Shown here: piece by piece, positions 1 to 5,616 of the stretch
Numbering within the stretch: the stretch's first letter is position 1
Layout of the letters: every line of letters begins with the position of its first letter
Assembly (NCBI GenBank): GCA_900772695.1
Contig: CAAGRO010000169.1
Coordinates: 1-7,141 of the forward strand
Reading direction: 5' to 3'
Origin: an uncultured Oribacterium sp.
Lineage (GTDB): Bacteria; Bacillota; Clostridia; Lachnospirales; Lachnospiraceae
Length of the DNA stretch: 7,141 bases
Translations under genes and position numbers: made by a program
The notes under the pieces: model-generated
What the model saw: only the letters and a program-made list of their open reading frames with translations
What the model was told of the DNA's origin: nothing
Databases searched by the model: none

Positions 1-757
1 TCTTCCTCTCCCGCTCATCCCCATACCGGATAAACGTATAGGTCTGAAACGGGAATCCGTATATGTCCGTCCCTGTGTACTCGCTGCCCTTCTCCAGCTG
101 GTAGCCCTCATGCTGCAGCGTCGGCGGTACTTTTACCTCTTTCCGCCAGGATGCCGAACTGACCACCTCGGTCTTCTCGATCGGCTGCTGCAGATTCCGG
201 CTACAGGAATACCGGACGCGGTACGGTTCTCCATTCTCCCGGTGTTTCTTATAGCTCTCCTTCGTCTCTTTCACGAAGTAGTCGGCCAGCCCCCCATAGT
301 CCTGGTTCTCATAGAGCGGGACGACATGAACGCCGCCGTGTGGCCAGGCCTTACGCAGGAACCCGAGGAGCCCATCCACATCGTTCATCACCATGTGGTG
401 GTGGATCGCCTTCCCGCCGTCCTCCTTTACCAGGATCCATTTGAATTCCTGGCCGTGCTTCCGGTAGTATGTCCGGAGCTTTCGGAAGAACTTCCGGATC
501 AGCTCCTTCGATTCCTCCGGCGTCGGCCGACATTCCCGCTTGTACGTGAGTGTGAGGTGGATGTCCCCATCCCCGAAGTTGTTGATCATCAAACGCCTGA
601 GCCGATTCCGGCTTGCGTTCTCATTCGCGAGCTCCATCTGCTCCGGTGTCGGCTTCTTCCGCTTCTGCCGGATCTCGCCCTTCACGTTGTACCGGAAGGC
701 GTGATACTTCCTCACCTCTATTCTGTTGCCATACGTCCATGTTTTCTGCAGGTACAT
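1..757 (-). CDS. HUH-endonuclease replication initiator (rolling-circle Rep type), 3' end cut by window
   Basis: The leftward frame is open from an ATG at 757 to the window edge (252 residues, no stop). AGGTG lies 4 bases before the ATG. Three motifs in the right order mark an HUH endonuclease. Motif 1 is IHLTLTY at residues 66-72; motif 2 is the metal-binding triplet H119-H120-H121 in IHHHMV; motif 3 is YGGLADYFVKE (154-164), with Y154 or Y160 as candidate nicking tyrosine and K163 following. Such enzymes nick one strand at an origin and stay covalently bound through tyrosine, starting rolling-circle replication. The layout resembles ORF2/G2P-type Reps, a family recalled and not searched. 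It is the last visible gene of the leftward operon, 97 bp after a zinc-ribbon/HTH gene. The basic N-terminus (residues 26-54) may bind DNA. The missing C-terminus could carry further domains. A transposase or relaxase-like HUH protein is the alternative. Confidence 0.8.
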   Translation of the reverse strand, partial: MYLQKTWTYGNRIEVRKYHAFRYNVKGEIRQKRKKPTPEQMELANENASRNRLRRLMINNFGDGDIHLTLTYKRECRPTPEESKELIRKFFRKLRTYYRKHGQEFKWILVKEDGGKAIHHHMVMNDVDGLLGFLRKAWPHGGVHVVPLYENQDYGGLADYFVKETKESYKKHRENGEPYRVRYSCSRNLQQPIEKTEVVSSASWRKEVKVPPTLQHEGYQLEKGSEYTGTDIYGFPFQTYTFIRYGDERERK

Positions 758-813
758 ATCACACCTAATGATTTAGAAAATGTCCTAAAATTAATCGCTT
801 TAACGAGTCTACT

Positions 814-838
814 ACGGGACGGCTTCTCGCTATCCCGT
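814..838 (-). promoter_or_regulatory. Hairpin in the gap before the Rep gene
   Basis: The 97-bp gap 758-854 holds a dyad with arms ACGGGA (814-819) and TCCCGT (833-838) around a 13-base loop. No T-run follows on the leftward strand, so it is not a good intrinsic terminator. It lies about 57 bases before the Rep start. It may be an mRNA leader structure or part of a Rep recognition/nick site; the sequence alone does not decide. The rest of the gap is AT-rich and ends in the Rep ribosome binding site. Confidence 0.4.
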
Positions 839-854
839 GGCCTCCTCGCTCAGC

Positions 855-1529
855 TTACTGCTTCTGCCGCTCGCGCTTCAGGATGCTCTTCACCTCGGCC
901 TCATCCATGTGCATTTCCATGGCGATGAGGTCCGTGCTCCATCCAGCATCGTCGAGCGCGATGATCTTCCCGACGTCCGGTCCCTTCTTCAAGCGCTCCC
1001 GCTTCGGCTTCTCTGCCTTCGCGGCTGCAGCTTCGGCGTCCTGCTTCGGCGGCCTTCCGATTTTTTTCTTATTATTAGAAGAAACTGCCGCCTTTTTCGC
1101 ATCTTCGGCCAATGTCTCCAGCTTCATGTCGGCGATCCGCCCGGTCAGCTCTTCGACCTCACCACGCAAACGCTCGTTCTCCTCGTTCATCCGGTTGATC
1201 TGCTGCGTCAGAACTTCTCTCGTGTCTGACAGCTCGCCGACCTCGCGGTGCAGGCATTCGTTCTCCTCGCTCATCGCGTCCATTCGTGCGCTGGCCAGCT
1301 CGCCATCGAGGCCCCGCATGTAGCCCGCGATCTTCTCGACGCAGTCATAGCAGTAATCCCGACCGAGCATGCTCGACATGGCGTTTCGGATCTCTTCCGT
1401 CGCCGGCTTCCGCGGGCTCGTGTCATTGTCCTCGCGCATAGCGAAATCGATGGCAATCGCCATCGGATTCTCCTCAGATGTTCTGATCTCGCGACCGCAG
1501 CGGTCGCAGGTGTATACGATCCGTCTCAT
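855..1529 (-). CDS. Zinc-ribbon / coiled-coil / AT-hook-like / HTH protein, function unknown
   Basis: This 224-residue protein has four recognisable segments. The N-terminus carries two CxxC pairs (C8/C11 and C60/C63) that could form a zinc ribbon. A long heptad-like, Glu-rich region (about 76-148) predicts a coiled coil and hence a dimer. A basic KKKIGRPPK stretch (154-162) resembles an AT-hook, which binds the minor groove of AT-rich DNA. The C-terminus (about 186-218, GKIIALDDAGWSTDLIAMEM onward) looks like a helix-turn-helix. It is therefore probably a DNA-binding protein. The ATG overlaps the TGA of the upstream gene in ATGA, with GAGG 8 bases before it. It directly precedes the Rep gene, so a role in replication or late control is plausible but unproven. 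No named family was recognised. Confidence 0.85.
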   Translation of the reverse strand: MRRIVYTCDRCGREIRTSEENPMAIAIDFAMREDNDTSPRKPATEEIRNAMSSMLGRDYCYDCVEKIAGYMRGLDGELASARMDAMSEENECLHREVGELSDTREVLTQQINRMNEENERLRGEVEELTGRIADMKLETLAEDAKKAAVSSNNKKKIGRPPKQDAEAAAAKAEKPKRERLKKGPDVGKIIALDDAGWSTDLIAMEMHMDEAEVKSILKRERQKQ

Positions 1530-2137
1530 CCATCGAGCCTCATCTCAATCTTTATCTGATCCGCCTTCGGGCTTATTCTCACTTTTACCTCTCCCGGCGG
1601 CTGTTCCCAATCTATTGCCTCATCGAAAGCGTTCTTCGCAGCCTCCTCTAAGGCTTTATCCGATGCCATCTCCGATGCCTGCTGTGCCCACTCGTCAAGC
1701 GGCATCTCCGAATCTTCCCACAGCCAGCTGACCATGTACTTCATCTCGCCGTTATCGCATATGCCCACGAGGTTCGTCACTCCGAAGCGCTTGATCGTGA
1801 ATATCCGGCTGCTATACCGCTCGATCGAATACTCCACCTTGCTCTGCATTGGCGGCGGGAAAACGCATCCATGCCCCGGAATCGCATACCGTCCGTTGCT
1901 CTCGCGCAGCTTCACGCCGTCCTTCACCTCGAACACGGCGACGAACGAACGATCAACGACGCCAGCCAGGTACTTCAGCCGCTCCTCCGGCGGCTCTGAT
2001 AAATCAAAAAAGCAGAAGCCCTTCGAGTCCGTGCTCTGGGCCCGCTTCCTCCAGTCCGTATGATTCTCGAGCTCCTGGCCGGCCAGAAACGCGGCCAGCT
2101 CATTGACGCCCATAAATCGCATCAGTTTCTTCTTCAT
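1526..2137 (-). CDS. Phage protein of unknown function (203 aa)
   Basis: The start is the ATG at 2137 (MKKKLMRFMG), which overlaps the TGA of the VRR-NUC gene in ATGA and has AGGA just upstream. An in-frame extension to 2197 would run inside the nuclease gene without a ribosome binding site, so it was not used. The first half (about 8-72) reads as a compact folded domain ending in a hydrophobic strand, FVAVFEV (65-71). A second conserved-looking block spans about 84-136 (AIPGHGCVFPPP, then IFTIKRFGVTN). The C-terminal third is an Ala/Glu-rich helix followed by a short KVRI...IKIEM strand pair. No catalytic motif, signal peptide or membrane segment is visible. Its place between a nuclease and a DNA-binding protein suggests a DNA-metabolism or take-over accessory role, which is inference. 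Confidence 0.85.
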   Translation of the reverse strand: MKKKLMRFMGVNELAAFLAGQELENHTDWRKRAQSTDSKGFCFFDLSEPPEERLKYLAGVVDRSFVAVFEVKDGVKLRESNGRYAIPGHGCVFPPPMQSKVEYSIERYSSRIFTIKRFGVTNLVGICDNGEMKYMVSWLWEDSEMPLDEWAQQASEMASDKALEEAAKNAFDEAIDWEQPPGEVKVRISPKADQIKIEMRLDG

Positions 2138-2541
2138 ATTCCTAAATACTCCTTGATCACATCGATCGCATCGTCTCCGCTCCAGCAGACCACGCACTTG
2201 TAGCCCTGGGCGGTCAGCTCCTCCATCATCTCGACTTGGTTCTCGGTCGGCTTGTTCATCCCAACCTTCATCTCGATGAACAGACCGTGATACCCTCCCC
2301 GGCTCACGTTTAGTTCAATGTCGGGGATCCCGGCCAGCACGCCCATCCGCTTCAGCTTGATGGCCTCGAGCCGGTTCCGGCTGCCGCCGTTTGGCGTATG
2401 GTGCAGGCTCTTCAGCTCCGGATGCGCCCGAAGCTGCAGCTGCTTCCACTGGAAGACTTTTTCCTGCTCATCGTCCTCGGATCCGGTGCGCCGCACCTTC
2501 CCGTCCGGGCACTTCTTCATCTCTACTCTGTAATTCCTCAT
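2134..2541 (-). CDS. VRR-NUC domain nuclease
   Basis: The 135-residue protein matches the VRR-NUC fold of the PD-(D/E)XK nuclease superfamily, common in phage replication modules and related to the nuclease part of FAN1. Visible core motifs are an N-terminal acidic helix (E25/E27 in EDDEQEKVFQW), GIPD at 71-74 supplying the metal-binding aspartate, E90-M-K92 supplying the Glu and Lys, and Q102 in the following helix. The NGGSRN segment (51-56) also fits the family. It is a stand-alone domain, as usual for phage copies, and probably cleaves branched or flapped DNA during replication or recombination. The ATG is 3 bases past the upstream stop, with GTGAGG 8 bases before it. Its end overlaps the next gene by 4 bases, implying translational coupling. 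Confidence 0.92.
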   Translation of the reverse strand: MRNYRVEMKKCPDGKVRRTGSEDDEQEKVFQWKQLQLRAHPELKSLHHTPNGGSRNRLEAIKLKRMGVLAGIPDIELNVSRGGYHGLFIEMKVGMNKPTENQVEMMEELTAQGYKCVVCWSGDDAIDVIKEYLGI

Positions 2542-2544
2542 GCA

Positions 2545-3096
2545 TCAGGCCTCACGGGTGTTCTTCGTGGTCTCGGTCAGCTCGACGACGATCGAGCCGC
2601 TCGACTTCCCCTGTGCCTTCAGCACGCGCCGGCCAAACCTGATCGTGATGCCGGCAATCATCCGGTCGCCGATCATCTTGATGCCCCTCTCTGCGATCGC
2701 GACGATATCCGGATCCACATCCGCGGCAACCTCTCTCAGATTCGCCTTCGCCGTGAATACCCGTGCGACGCGCTGCTGGTACTGTAGTGCCTGCTCACAT
2801 GTGCAGCGCATCGTCGCGAACTCGTTGAGCTTCTGCTGATCCTCGAGTCCGTGCGATGTGTAGATCATCCTTGCCTGCCCGCAGTACAGGCAGTTACCGG
2901 TGTGCTGGTACCGCCCGCCCTCGACGATCTCGCCGCTCGCTCTGGTCAACTCATTCAGGTCGTCCTCATCCTCATCGTACTGGCAGTCTTCCTCGACCAC
3001 GTCGCCGTTGTCGTCGATCTCTGTTCTATATGGAAACTCATCGTCGGTCGGATCGTGAATCTCGCCTGTACTTGTATCAACCATCTTCAGCGCCAT
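2545..3096 (-). CDS. Cysteine-cluster protein with acidic N-terminus, unknown function
   Basis: The 183-residue protein starts at an ATG with AAGGAGG 5 bases upstream. Residues 15-50 are very acidic (DEDEDD around 41-46). A cysteine cluster, C69xxC72 and C98xC100, looks like a zinc-binding knuckle. The segment between (GQARMIYTSHGLEDQQKLNE) and the helix after it (EQALQYQQRVARVF) are predicted helical. Residues 140-175 form alternating strands rich in Ile, Val and Arg. No enzyme motif was recognised. It sits directly before the VRR-NUC gene, separated by only three bases, so the two are cotranscribed. A nucleic-acid-associated or protein-adaptor role is possible; the family was not identified. 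Confidence 0.85.
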   Translation of the reverse strand: MALKMVDTSTGEIHDPTDDEFPYRTEIDDNGDVVEEDCQYDEDEDDLNELTRASGEIVEGGRYQHTGNCLYCGQARMIYTSHGLEDQQKLNEFATMRCTCEQALQYQQRVARVFTAKANLREVAADVDPDIVAIAERGIKMIGDRMIAGITIRFGRRVLKAQGKSSGSIVVELTETTKNTREA

Positions 3097-3122
3097 GCTT
3101 CCCTCCTTCTCTAGTGACTGCT

Positions 3123-3146
3123 GCCTCCGCTGTATGGGGCGGAGGC
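3123..3146 (-). promoter_or_regulatory. Hairpin in the leader of the cysteine-cluster gene
   Basis: A perfect 8-bp inverted repeat (GCCTCCGC / GCGGAGGC, 8-base loop) lies 13 bases upstream of the AAGGAGG of the gene starting at 3096. The 5' arm of the leftward transcript contains CCTCC, which could alternatively pair with that ribosome binding site. This suggests, but does not prove, translational control. The whole gap 3097-3295 otherwise holds one more hairpin (3262-3283) and no convincing gene. Confidence 0.4.
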
Positions 3147-3261
3147 CATGGCATTTCGTGCAGTCTTCAGTAAATGCAGAATCGCAAATATCCGTTTCAG
3201 ATCAGCGAATAAATGCAAGCTCCCCGTTATGGCCCGGTAGGACAGCCGTATATTTGATTAA

Positions 3262-3283
3262 AGGCCCGGATTCAGACGGGCCT
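3262..3283 (-). terminator. Possible weak intrinsic terminator after the 51-aa gene
   Basis: A perfect 7-bp GC-rich stem (AGGCCCG / CGGGCCT) with an 8-base loop lies 13 bases past the stop of the 51-aa gene. On the leftward strand it is followed by TTTAATCAAAT, a poor U-tract, so it may only attenuate transcription. No other terminator was seen in the leftward operon. Confidence 0.4.
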
Positions 3284-3295
3284 AAAATCCATATG

Positions 3296-3451
3296 CTATT
3301 TCGTGATCCCCTCACGGTTGATCCGGTCAATGTTTGCCCGGATGTCGGCGATCAGACGCTCGAAGCGGTCCTCATCGTGTGGCCGTCCCATCATGAGCGT
3401 GAGATCTGCCGATATACGTACCAGCAGGATCACTACCTCTTTCGTCGTCAT
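3296..3451 (-). CDS. Small protein, 51 aa, unknown function
   Basis: A short leftward frame begins MTTKEVVILLVRIS and ends at TAG. It has an excellent AAGGAG six bases before the ATG, so it is likely translated despite its size. Residues 6-22 are hydrophobic (VVILLVRISADLTLMM), followed by a charged amphipathic helix (about 25-46, DEDRFERLIADIRANIDRIN). This could be a small helical regulator or a short surface helix; the hydrophobic run contains Arg and Asp, so a membrane anchor is less likely. It is isolated, with a gap on each side, unlike the overlapping genes upstream. No family was recognised. Its frame is overlapped by an alternative 59-codon frame that lacks a good ribosome binding site. 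Confidence 0.7.
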   Translation of the reverse strand: MTTKEVVILLVRISADLTLMMGRPHDEDRFERLIADIRANIDRINREGITK

Positions 3452-3521
3452 TGCGAACTCCTTGCGGATTCCCCGCGAACGTGGTAACCTTTAATTGAAT
3501 ATCTGATTTCCTTTCATGTTC

Positions 3522-3556
3522 GACCGGTGCATCTGCAAATGCATCGGTCATTTTTT
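3522..3556 (+). terminator. Intrinsic terminator facing rightward, against the operon
   Basis: A 28-bp near-perfect palindrome (3522-3549; left arm GACCGGTGCAT, right arm ATGCATCGGTC) has only two non-matching pairs, one of them a G-U in the rightward RNA. It is followed by ATTTTTT on the plus strand. This is the classic terminator layout for rightward transcription, yet all neighbouring genes run leftward. On the leftward strand the A-run precedes the hairpin and no U-run follows. The gap 3452-3583 holds nothing else convincing. Confidence 0.6.
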
Positions 3557-3583
3557 ATGTTTCCGCTTCATCTCCCTGAACTC

Positions 3584-3805
3584 CTAAAAGTTCGCTAAAA
3601 GTCTCGACGCATCATCGAGTGATACATAAGCACCATAAAGCTGTTCGGCCTTGTTGGCTGCGTCGAGCCGCGCCACACGGTCCATCTCCTCGCGCCTCTC
3701 CTGGCACTCATTCACCTCGGCTTCATGAATCTTCTCCACTTCATCCCGAAGCTCATCGATTCGCTCGATGATGCCAGGAAGGCGCTTCTTCGTTTCTTCA
3801 GTCAT
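3584..3805 (-). CDS. Small charged helical protein, 73 aa
   Basis: The protein is almost wholly charged helix: residues 10-48 (GIIERIDELRDEVEKIHEAE onward) show a heptad-like pattern predicting a coiled coil, followed by an Ala/Leu-rich second helix (48-73). It overlaps the preceding gene by 8 bases, and AAGGAGG lies 6 bases before its ATG inside that gene. Such short coiled-coil proteins are common in phage early regions. No family or function is recognised. It may associate with itself or a neighbour, which is inference. Confidence 0.8.
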   Translation of the reverse strand: MTEETKKRLPGIIERIDELRDEVEKIHEAEVNECQERREEMDRVARLDAANKAEQLYGAYVSLDDASRLLANF

Positions 3806-4022
3806 TCTTTCCCTCCTTTGCCTTTTTCAGCTCGTTGATCGCCCTTCTGATTGCCATAGACGCAGCTACGTAACACTCCGCTTCTCTAAATGCCTTCTTC
3901 CTGGCATCTATATCGTCGATTTCCACAGCATCGCTATAGTCCTGCATCGCCTCATTCGCGAGCGCCTCGATCTCATCGCGCTTGGCGTCGAGTTCTAATA
4001 CGGTACCTGTGATATCCGTCAT
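3798..4022 (-). CDS. Small helical protein, 74 aa
   Basis: The start ATG overlaps the preceding stop in ATGA and has GGAGG 7 bases upstream, a clear coupled start. The sequence is helical throughout, with an acidic middle (VEIDDIDARKKAF, 33-45) and a Lys-rich end (ELKKAKEGKND). It has one cysteine (C50) and no catalytic or membrane motif. It is flanked on both sides by overlapping genes, so it belongs to one polycistronic transcript with them. Function unknown. Confidence 0.8.
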   Translation of the reverse strand: MTDITGTVLELDAKRDEIEALANEAMQDYSDAVEIDDIDARKKAFREAECYVAASMAIRRAINELKKAKEGKND

Positions 4023-4255
4023 TCGTCATCCTCCCATGCAATGCAAATTTTTATGTCGTTGTTCTTACCTTTGGCTATACATTCGGTTCTCGCCAATAGG
4101 TCTTTTGCATTTTCGTGGCCAATAAGTTCTACCAGCTGCTCTAATTTCCATACCCGCAACGTGCAATACTCTTTCATTTGCCCGCTCGAGTCTTTAGCAG
4201 CCAGCGTCATCTGTATGTCGGTATCGCATACGCTTAGAAAATCCCCTAATGTCAT
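4019..4255 (-). CDS. Small phage protein, 78 aa, unknown function
   Basis: The ATG at 4255 was chosen because GGGAG lies 8 bases before it. In-frame ATGs further up (4276, 4336) fall inside the upstream membrane-protein gene without such a site. The protein begins MTLGDFLSVCDTDIQMTL, then a polar loop, strands around 29-36 (EYCTLRVW), a helix (37-55), and a terminal strand IKICIAWEDDE. This alternating pattern suggests a small alpha/beta domain of a type often seen in phage early operons; no family name can be given. Three cysteines (C10, C31, C59) plus C71 are scattered and do not form a clear metal site. It overlaps the next gene by 4 bases. Confidence 0.75.
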   Translation of the reverse strand: MTLGDFLSVCDTDIQMTLAAKDSSGQMKEYCTLRVWKLEQLVELIGHENAKDLLARTECIAKGKNNDIKICIAWEDDE

Positions 4256-4260
4256 GTCGA

Positions 4261-4548
4261 TCACTCCCTCATCCATCCGAGCAGCCAGCACCCGCCGACG
4301 CCGATCAGCATCCCGACCAGGGTGATGAATGTCCACGTGTCGAGCAGCTCCGTCGGCACACCGTCGGCCGAGATCGCAGCCAGCACGAACGTTACCAGCC
4401 CGATGCCGGCCATACTTGCGCCAATGAAATCGCCCAGGCCCTTGATGGCCCGATCAGTCTTCCGCTGAATCCGGTCAAGCTTTCGATCCAGGCGATGCAG
4501 CCGCTCGATGTCTCTCCGGCTCAGCGTTACGTCAACTCCGATTCTCAT
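4261..4548 (-). CDS. Small two-helix membrane protein
   Basis: The 95-residue protein has a strongly basic N-terminal half (residues 10-36, many Arg/Lys, helical, ending KTDRAIKGLG) and two hydrophobic spans, about 41-60 and 72-91. The loop between them is short and acidic (ADGVPTELLD). By the positive-inside rule the basic N-terminus should be cytoplasmic. The ATG at 4548 has GGAGG 6 bases upstream; an earlier GTG at 4563 in frame is less likely. It ends 5 bases before the next start. The two-span layout recalls small holins, but a holin would be out of place in an early operon. Other possibilities are a superinfection-exclusion protein or a membrane anchor for a neighbour. Function is unproven. 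Confidence 0.8.
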   Translation of the reverse strand: MRIGVDVTLSRRDIERLHRLDRKLDRIQRKTDRAIKGLGDFIGASMAGIGLVTFVLAAISADGVPTELLDTWTFITLVGMLIGVGGCWLLGWMRE

Positions 4549-4559
4549 ATTCTTCCTCC

Positions 4560-4784
4560 TCACATCGTGCCCTGCAGGTGCTCCATCGCTTCCTCAAGGC
4601 ACTTATCTGCCAGTCTGAAATGGTCGGTTCGAAGATCGAGGCTCAGACTGCTCTCTCTGTCCGGGTTTTCCTTATCCTCTGACCACTCCTTGTGCTCGGC
4701 ATCAAACCATTCGGCGAACTTATCGCGCATGGTTTCCAGCATCAAGGCGGCCGCCTCGATGGCCTCCGCTCTTTCCTTTGTCAT
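4560..4784 (-). CDS. Small helical protein, 74 aa
   Basis: The ATG at 4784 follows GGAGG by 6 bases. The frame stays open upstream to 4952, but that stretch lacks a ribosome binding site and crosses the end of the previous gene, so the short version is preferred. It begins MTKERAEAIEAAALMLETMR, an amphipathic helix, continues with an aromatic/acidic stretch (KFAEWFDAEHKEW) and a polar linker, and ends in another helix (LADKCLEEAMEHL). No motif is recognised. It is the first gene after a 148-bp gap containing two dyads, so it may have its own control. Confidence 0.75.
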   Translation of the reverse strand: MTKERAEAIEAAALMLETMRDKFAEWFDAEHKEWSEDKENPDRESSLSLDLRTDHFRLADKCLEEAMEHLQGTM

Positions 4785-4821
4785 TGCTTTCCTCCTTTTC
4801 TCCCGCACAGCCCATCCACCC

Positions 4822-4908
4822 GTCACGGCGTGACAAAAATGGACCATTAACCCAATCGAAATGATGTATCTATGTTTTTTCAGGAGATTCCGCCGCGGCG
4901 GGTGAATC
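4822..4908. repeat. Two dyads in the 148-bp gap 4785-4932
   Basis: The gap between the 57-aa and 74-aa genes holds a 13-bp inverted repeat, GTCACG-G-CGTGAC (4822-4834). It also holds a 12-bp perfect palindrome CCGCCGCGGCGG (4890-4901) nested in GATTC/GAATC arms (4886-4890, 4904-4908). Neither is followed by a T-run in either direction, so they are not typical terminators. They could be operators or mRNA structures. No clear promoter was seen. Confidence 0.45.
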
Positions 4909-4932
4909 GACTGTGCGTTGTGCCTGCTGCCT

Positions 4933-5106
4933 TCAGCAGCTTTCAAATACATATCCGAGCGTCCCGATGACGCCGTCCGCCTTCAGCTGCTTATACAGTG
5001 CGTCGGCTTCCTCATAGCTGACGCCGTACTGCTTCCGTAGCGTGTAGTTCGTGACGCGTGTCTGCGTCCTTGCCCAGGCGCGGAGCTCCTCGCTCGATGG
5101 TGTCAC
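4933..5106 (-). CDS. Small winged-helix-like DNA-binding protein, GTG start, 57 aa
   Basis: The start is GTG at 5106, overlapping the preceding TGA as GTGA, with GAGGAGG 7 bases before it. No ATG is available in this frame inside a sensible start region. The protein begins with an acidic helix (SSEELRAWARTQ) and continues RVTNYTLRKQYGVSYEEADALYKQLKADGVIG. That order of helix, turn, recognition helix and following strand is like the small winged-helix DNA-binding domain at the end of FtsK-type translocases, here free-standing. It probably binds DNA as a regulator or accessory factor. The family assignment is from pattern only. A 148-bp gap follows. Confidence 0.7.
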   Translation of the reverse strand: MTPSSEELRAWARTQTRVTNYTLRKQYGVSYEEADALYKQLKADGVIGTLGYVFESC

Positions 5107-5594
5107 TTGTCGTCCTCCTCGATCTCGAGCTCCTCCAGATCTTCCTGGCCACCGCCCGCGGTGCCGGATTGCTGCTCTTCGATGTACAGCCCCAGCCGCT
5201 CCATCTCCTGCGTCCGCTCCCGGATCTCCCGCTCGAGCTGCTTGACCCGCTGCTGCGCGGCCTCGACGCCGGCCTTGCCCTCCAGCGCAGACTCGCATTC
5301 TCTCCGCATCGCGTCGATCGCCTTCTGGCTGATCTCTTCGTCGGTGTTGAATTCGAAATCCTCACTGTCCATTCCGCCGTGCCATCCGTCTGGAAAGAGC
5401 TCGACGACCAGCTTCGCGCCGATTCCGCTGAACTGGAAGCGTACGGTCGGCAATGTGCCGGTCCGATCTGACGTCCTGGCTTCCAGCGTGTTCGTGTCGA
5501 GCGCGATGTCGAGGATCTCGTGGATCTTCCGCCGGTTCTCCTCATAGTCCCATGCCACATCGTGCTGCATTGCCTGCTGCATTATGTTCTTCAT
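5103..5594 (-). CDS. Coiled-coil protein with acidic tail, 163 aa
   Basis: The ATG at 5594 has AGGAGG 6 bases upstream; the frame extends to 5651 but that part overlaps the upstream gene without a binding site. Residues 1-30 form a helix. Residues 50-82 look like a small beta-rich domain (VRFQFSGIGAKLVVELFPDG). About 88-141 is a heptad-rich coiled coil (RVKQLEREIRERTQEMERL), and the last residues (150-162) are nearly all acidic. Acidic tails and coiled coils suggest a protein that binds partners or mimics DNA charge, but this is speculation. It lies 22 bp after the HTH_17 gene and overlaps the next by 4 bases. No family is recognised. Confidence 0.8.
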   Translation of the reverse strand: MKNIMQQAMQHDVAWDYEENRRKIHEILDIALDTNTLEARTSDRTGTLPTVRFQFSGIGAKLVVELFPDGWHGGMDSEDFEFNTDEEISQKAIDAMRRECESALEGKAGVEAAQQRVKQLEREIRERTQEMERLGLYIEEQQSGTAGGGQEDLEELEIEEDDK

Positions 5595-5616
5595 GCTGTT
5601 CCTCCTCTCTGATGAC

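Noticed and set aside
110..928. Long rightward open frame of 272 codons
   Set aside because: It lies antisense to the HUH Rep gene, has no ribosome binding site, and its composition (Leu, Pro, Arg, His rich) is that of a shadow frame.
837..1559. Several rightward frames opposite the zinc-ribbon/HTH gene
   Set aside because: They are antisense to a well-supported gene with coupled start and recognisable domains; none has a binding site.
3111..3218. Leftward 35-codon frame starting at TTG
   Set aside because: GGGGAG is only one base from the TTG, too close for normal initiation; kept only as a possibility in the leader-hairpin finding.
3095..3487. Rightward frame of 130 codons
   Set aside because: No ribosome binding site, starts inside the opposite gene, and is antisense to the better supported 51-residue gene.
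3372..3571. Leftward 7-codon frame (MKRKHKK, 3548-3571) overlapping a 59-codon frame (3372-3551) through ATGA
   Set aside because: The 59-codon frame starts within the palindrome, lacks its own good binding site, and conflicts with the 51-residue gene. The coupling is noted but not enough for a gene call.
4785..4952. N-terminal extension of the 74-residue gene to an ATG at 4952
   Set aside because: No binding site before that ATG, while the internal ATG at 4784 has an ideal GGAGG.
5012..5560. Leftward 182-codon frame rich in Arg and Ser
   Set aside because: It is a frame-shifted shadow of the coiled-coil gene and has the low-complexity composition expected of one.
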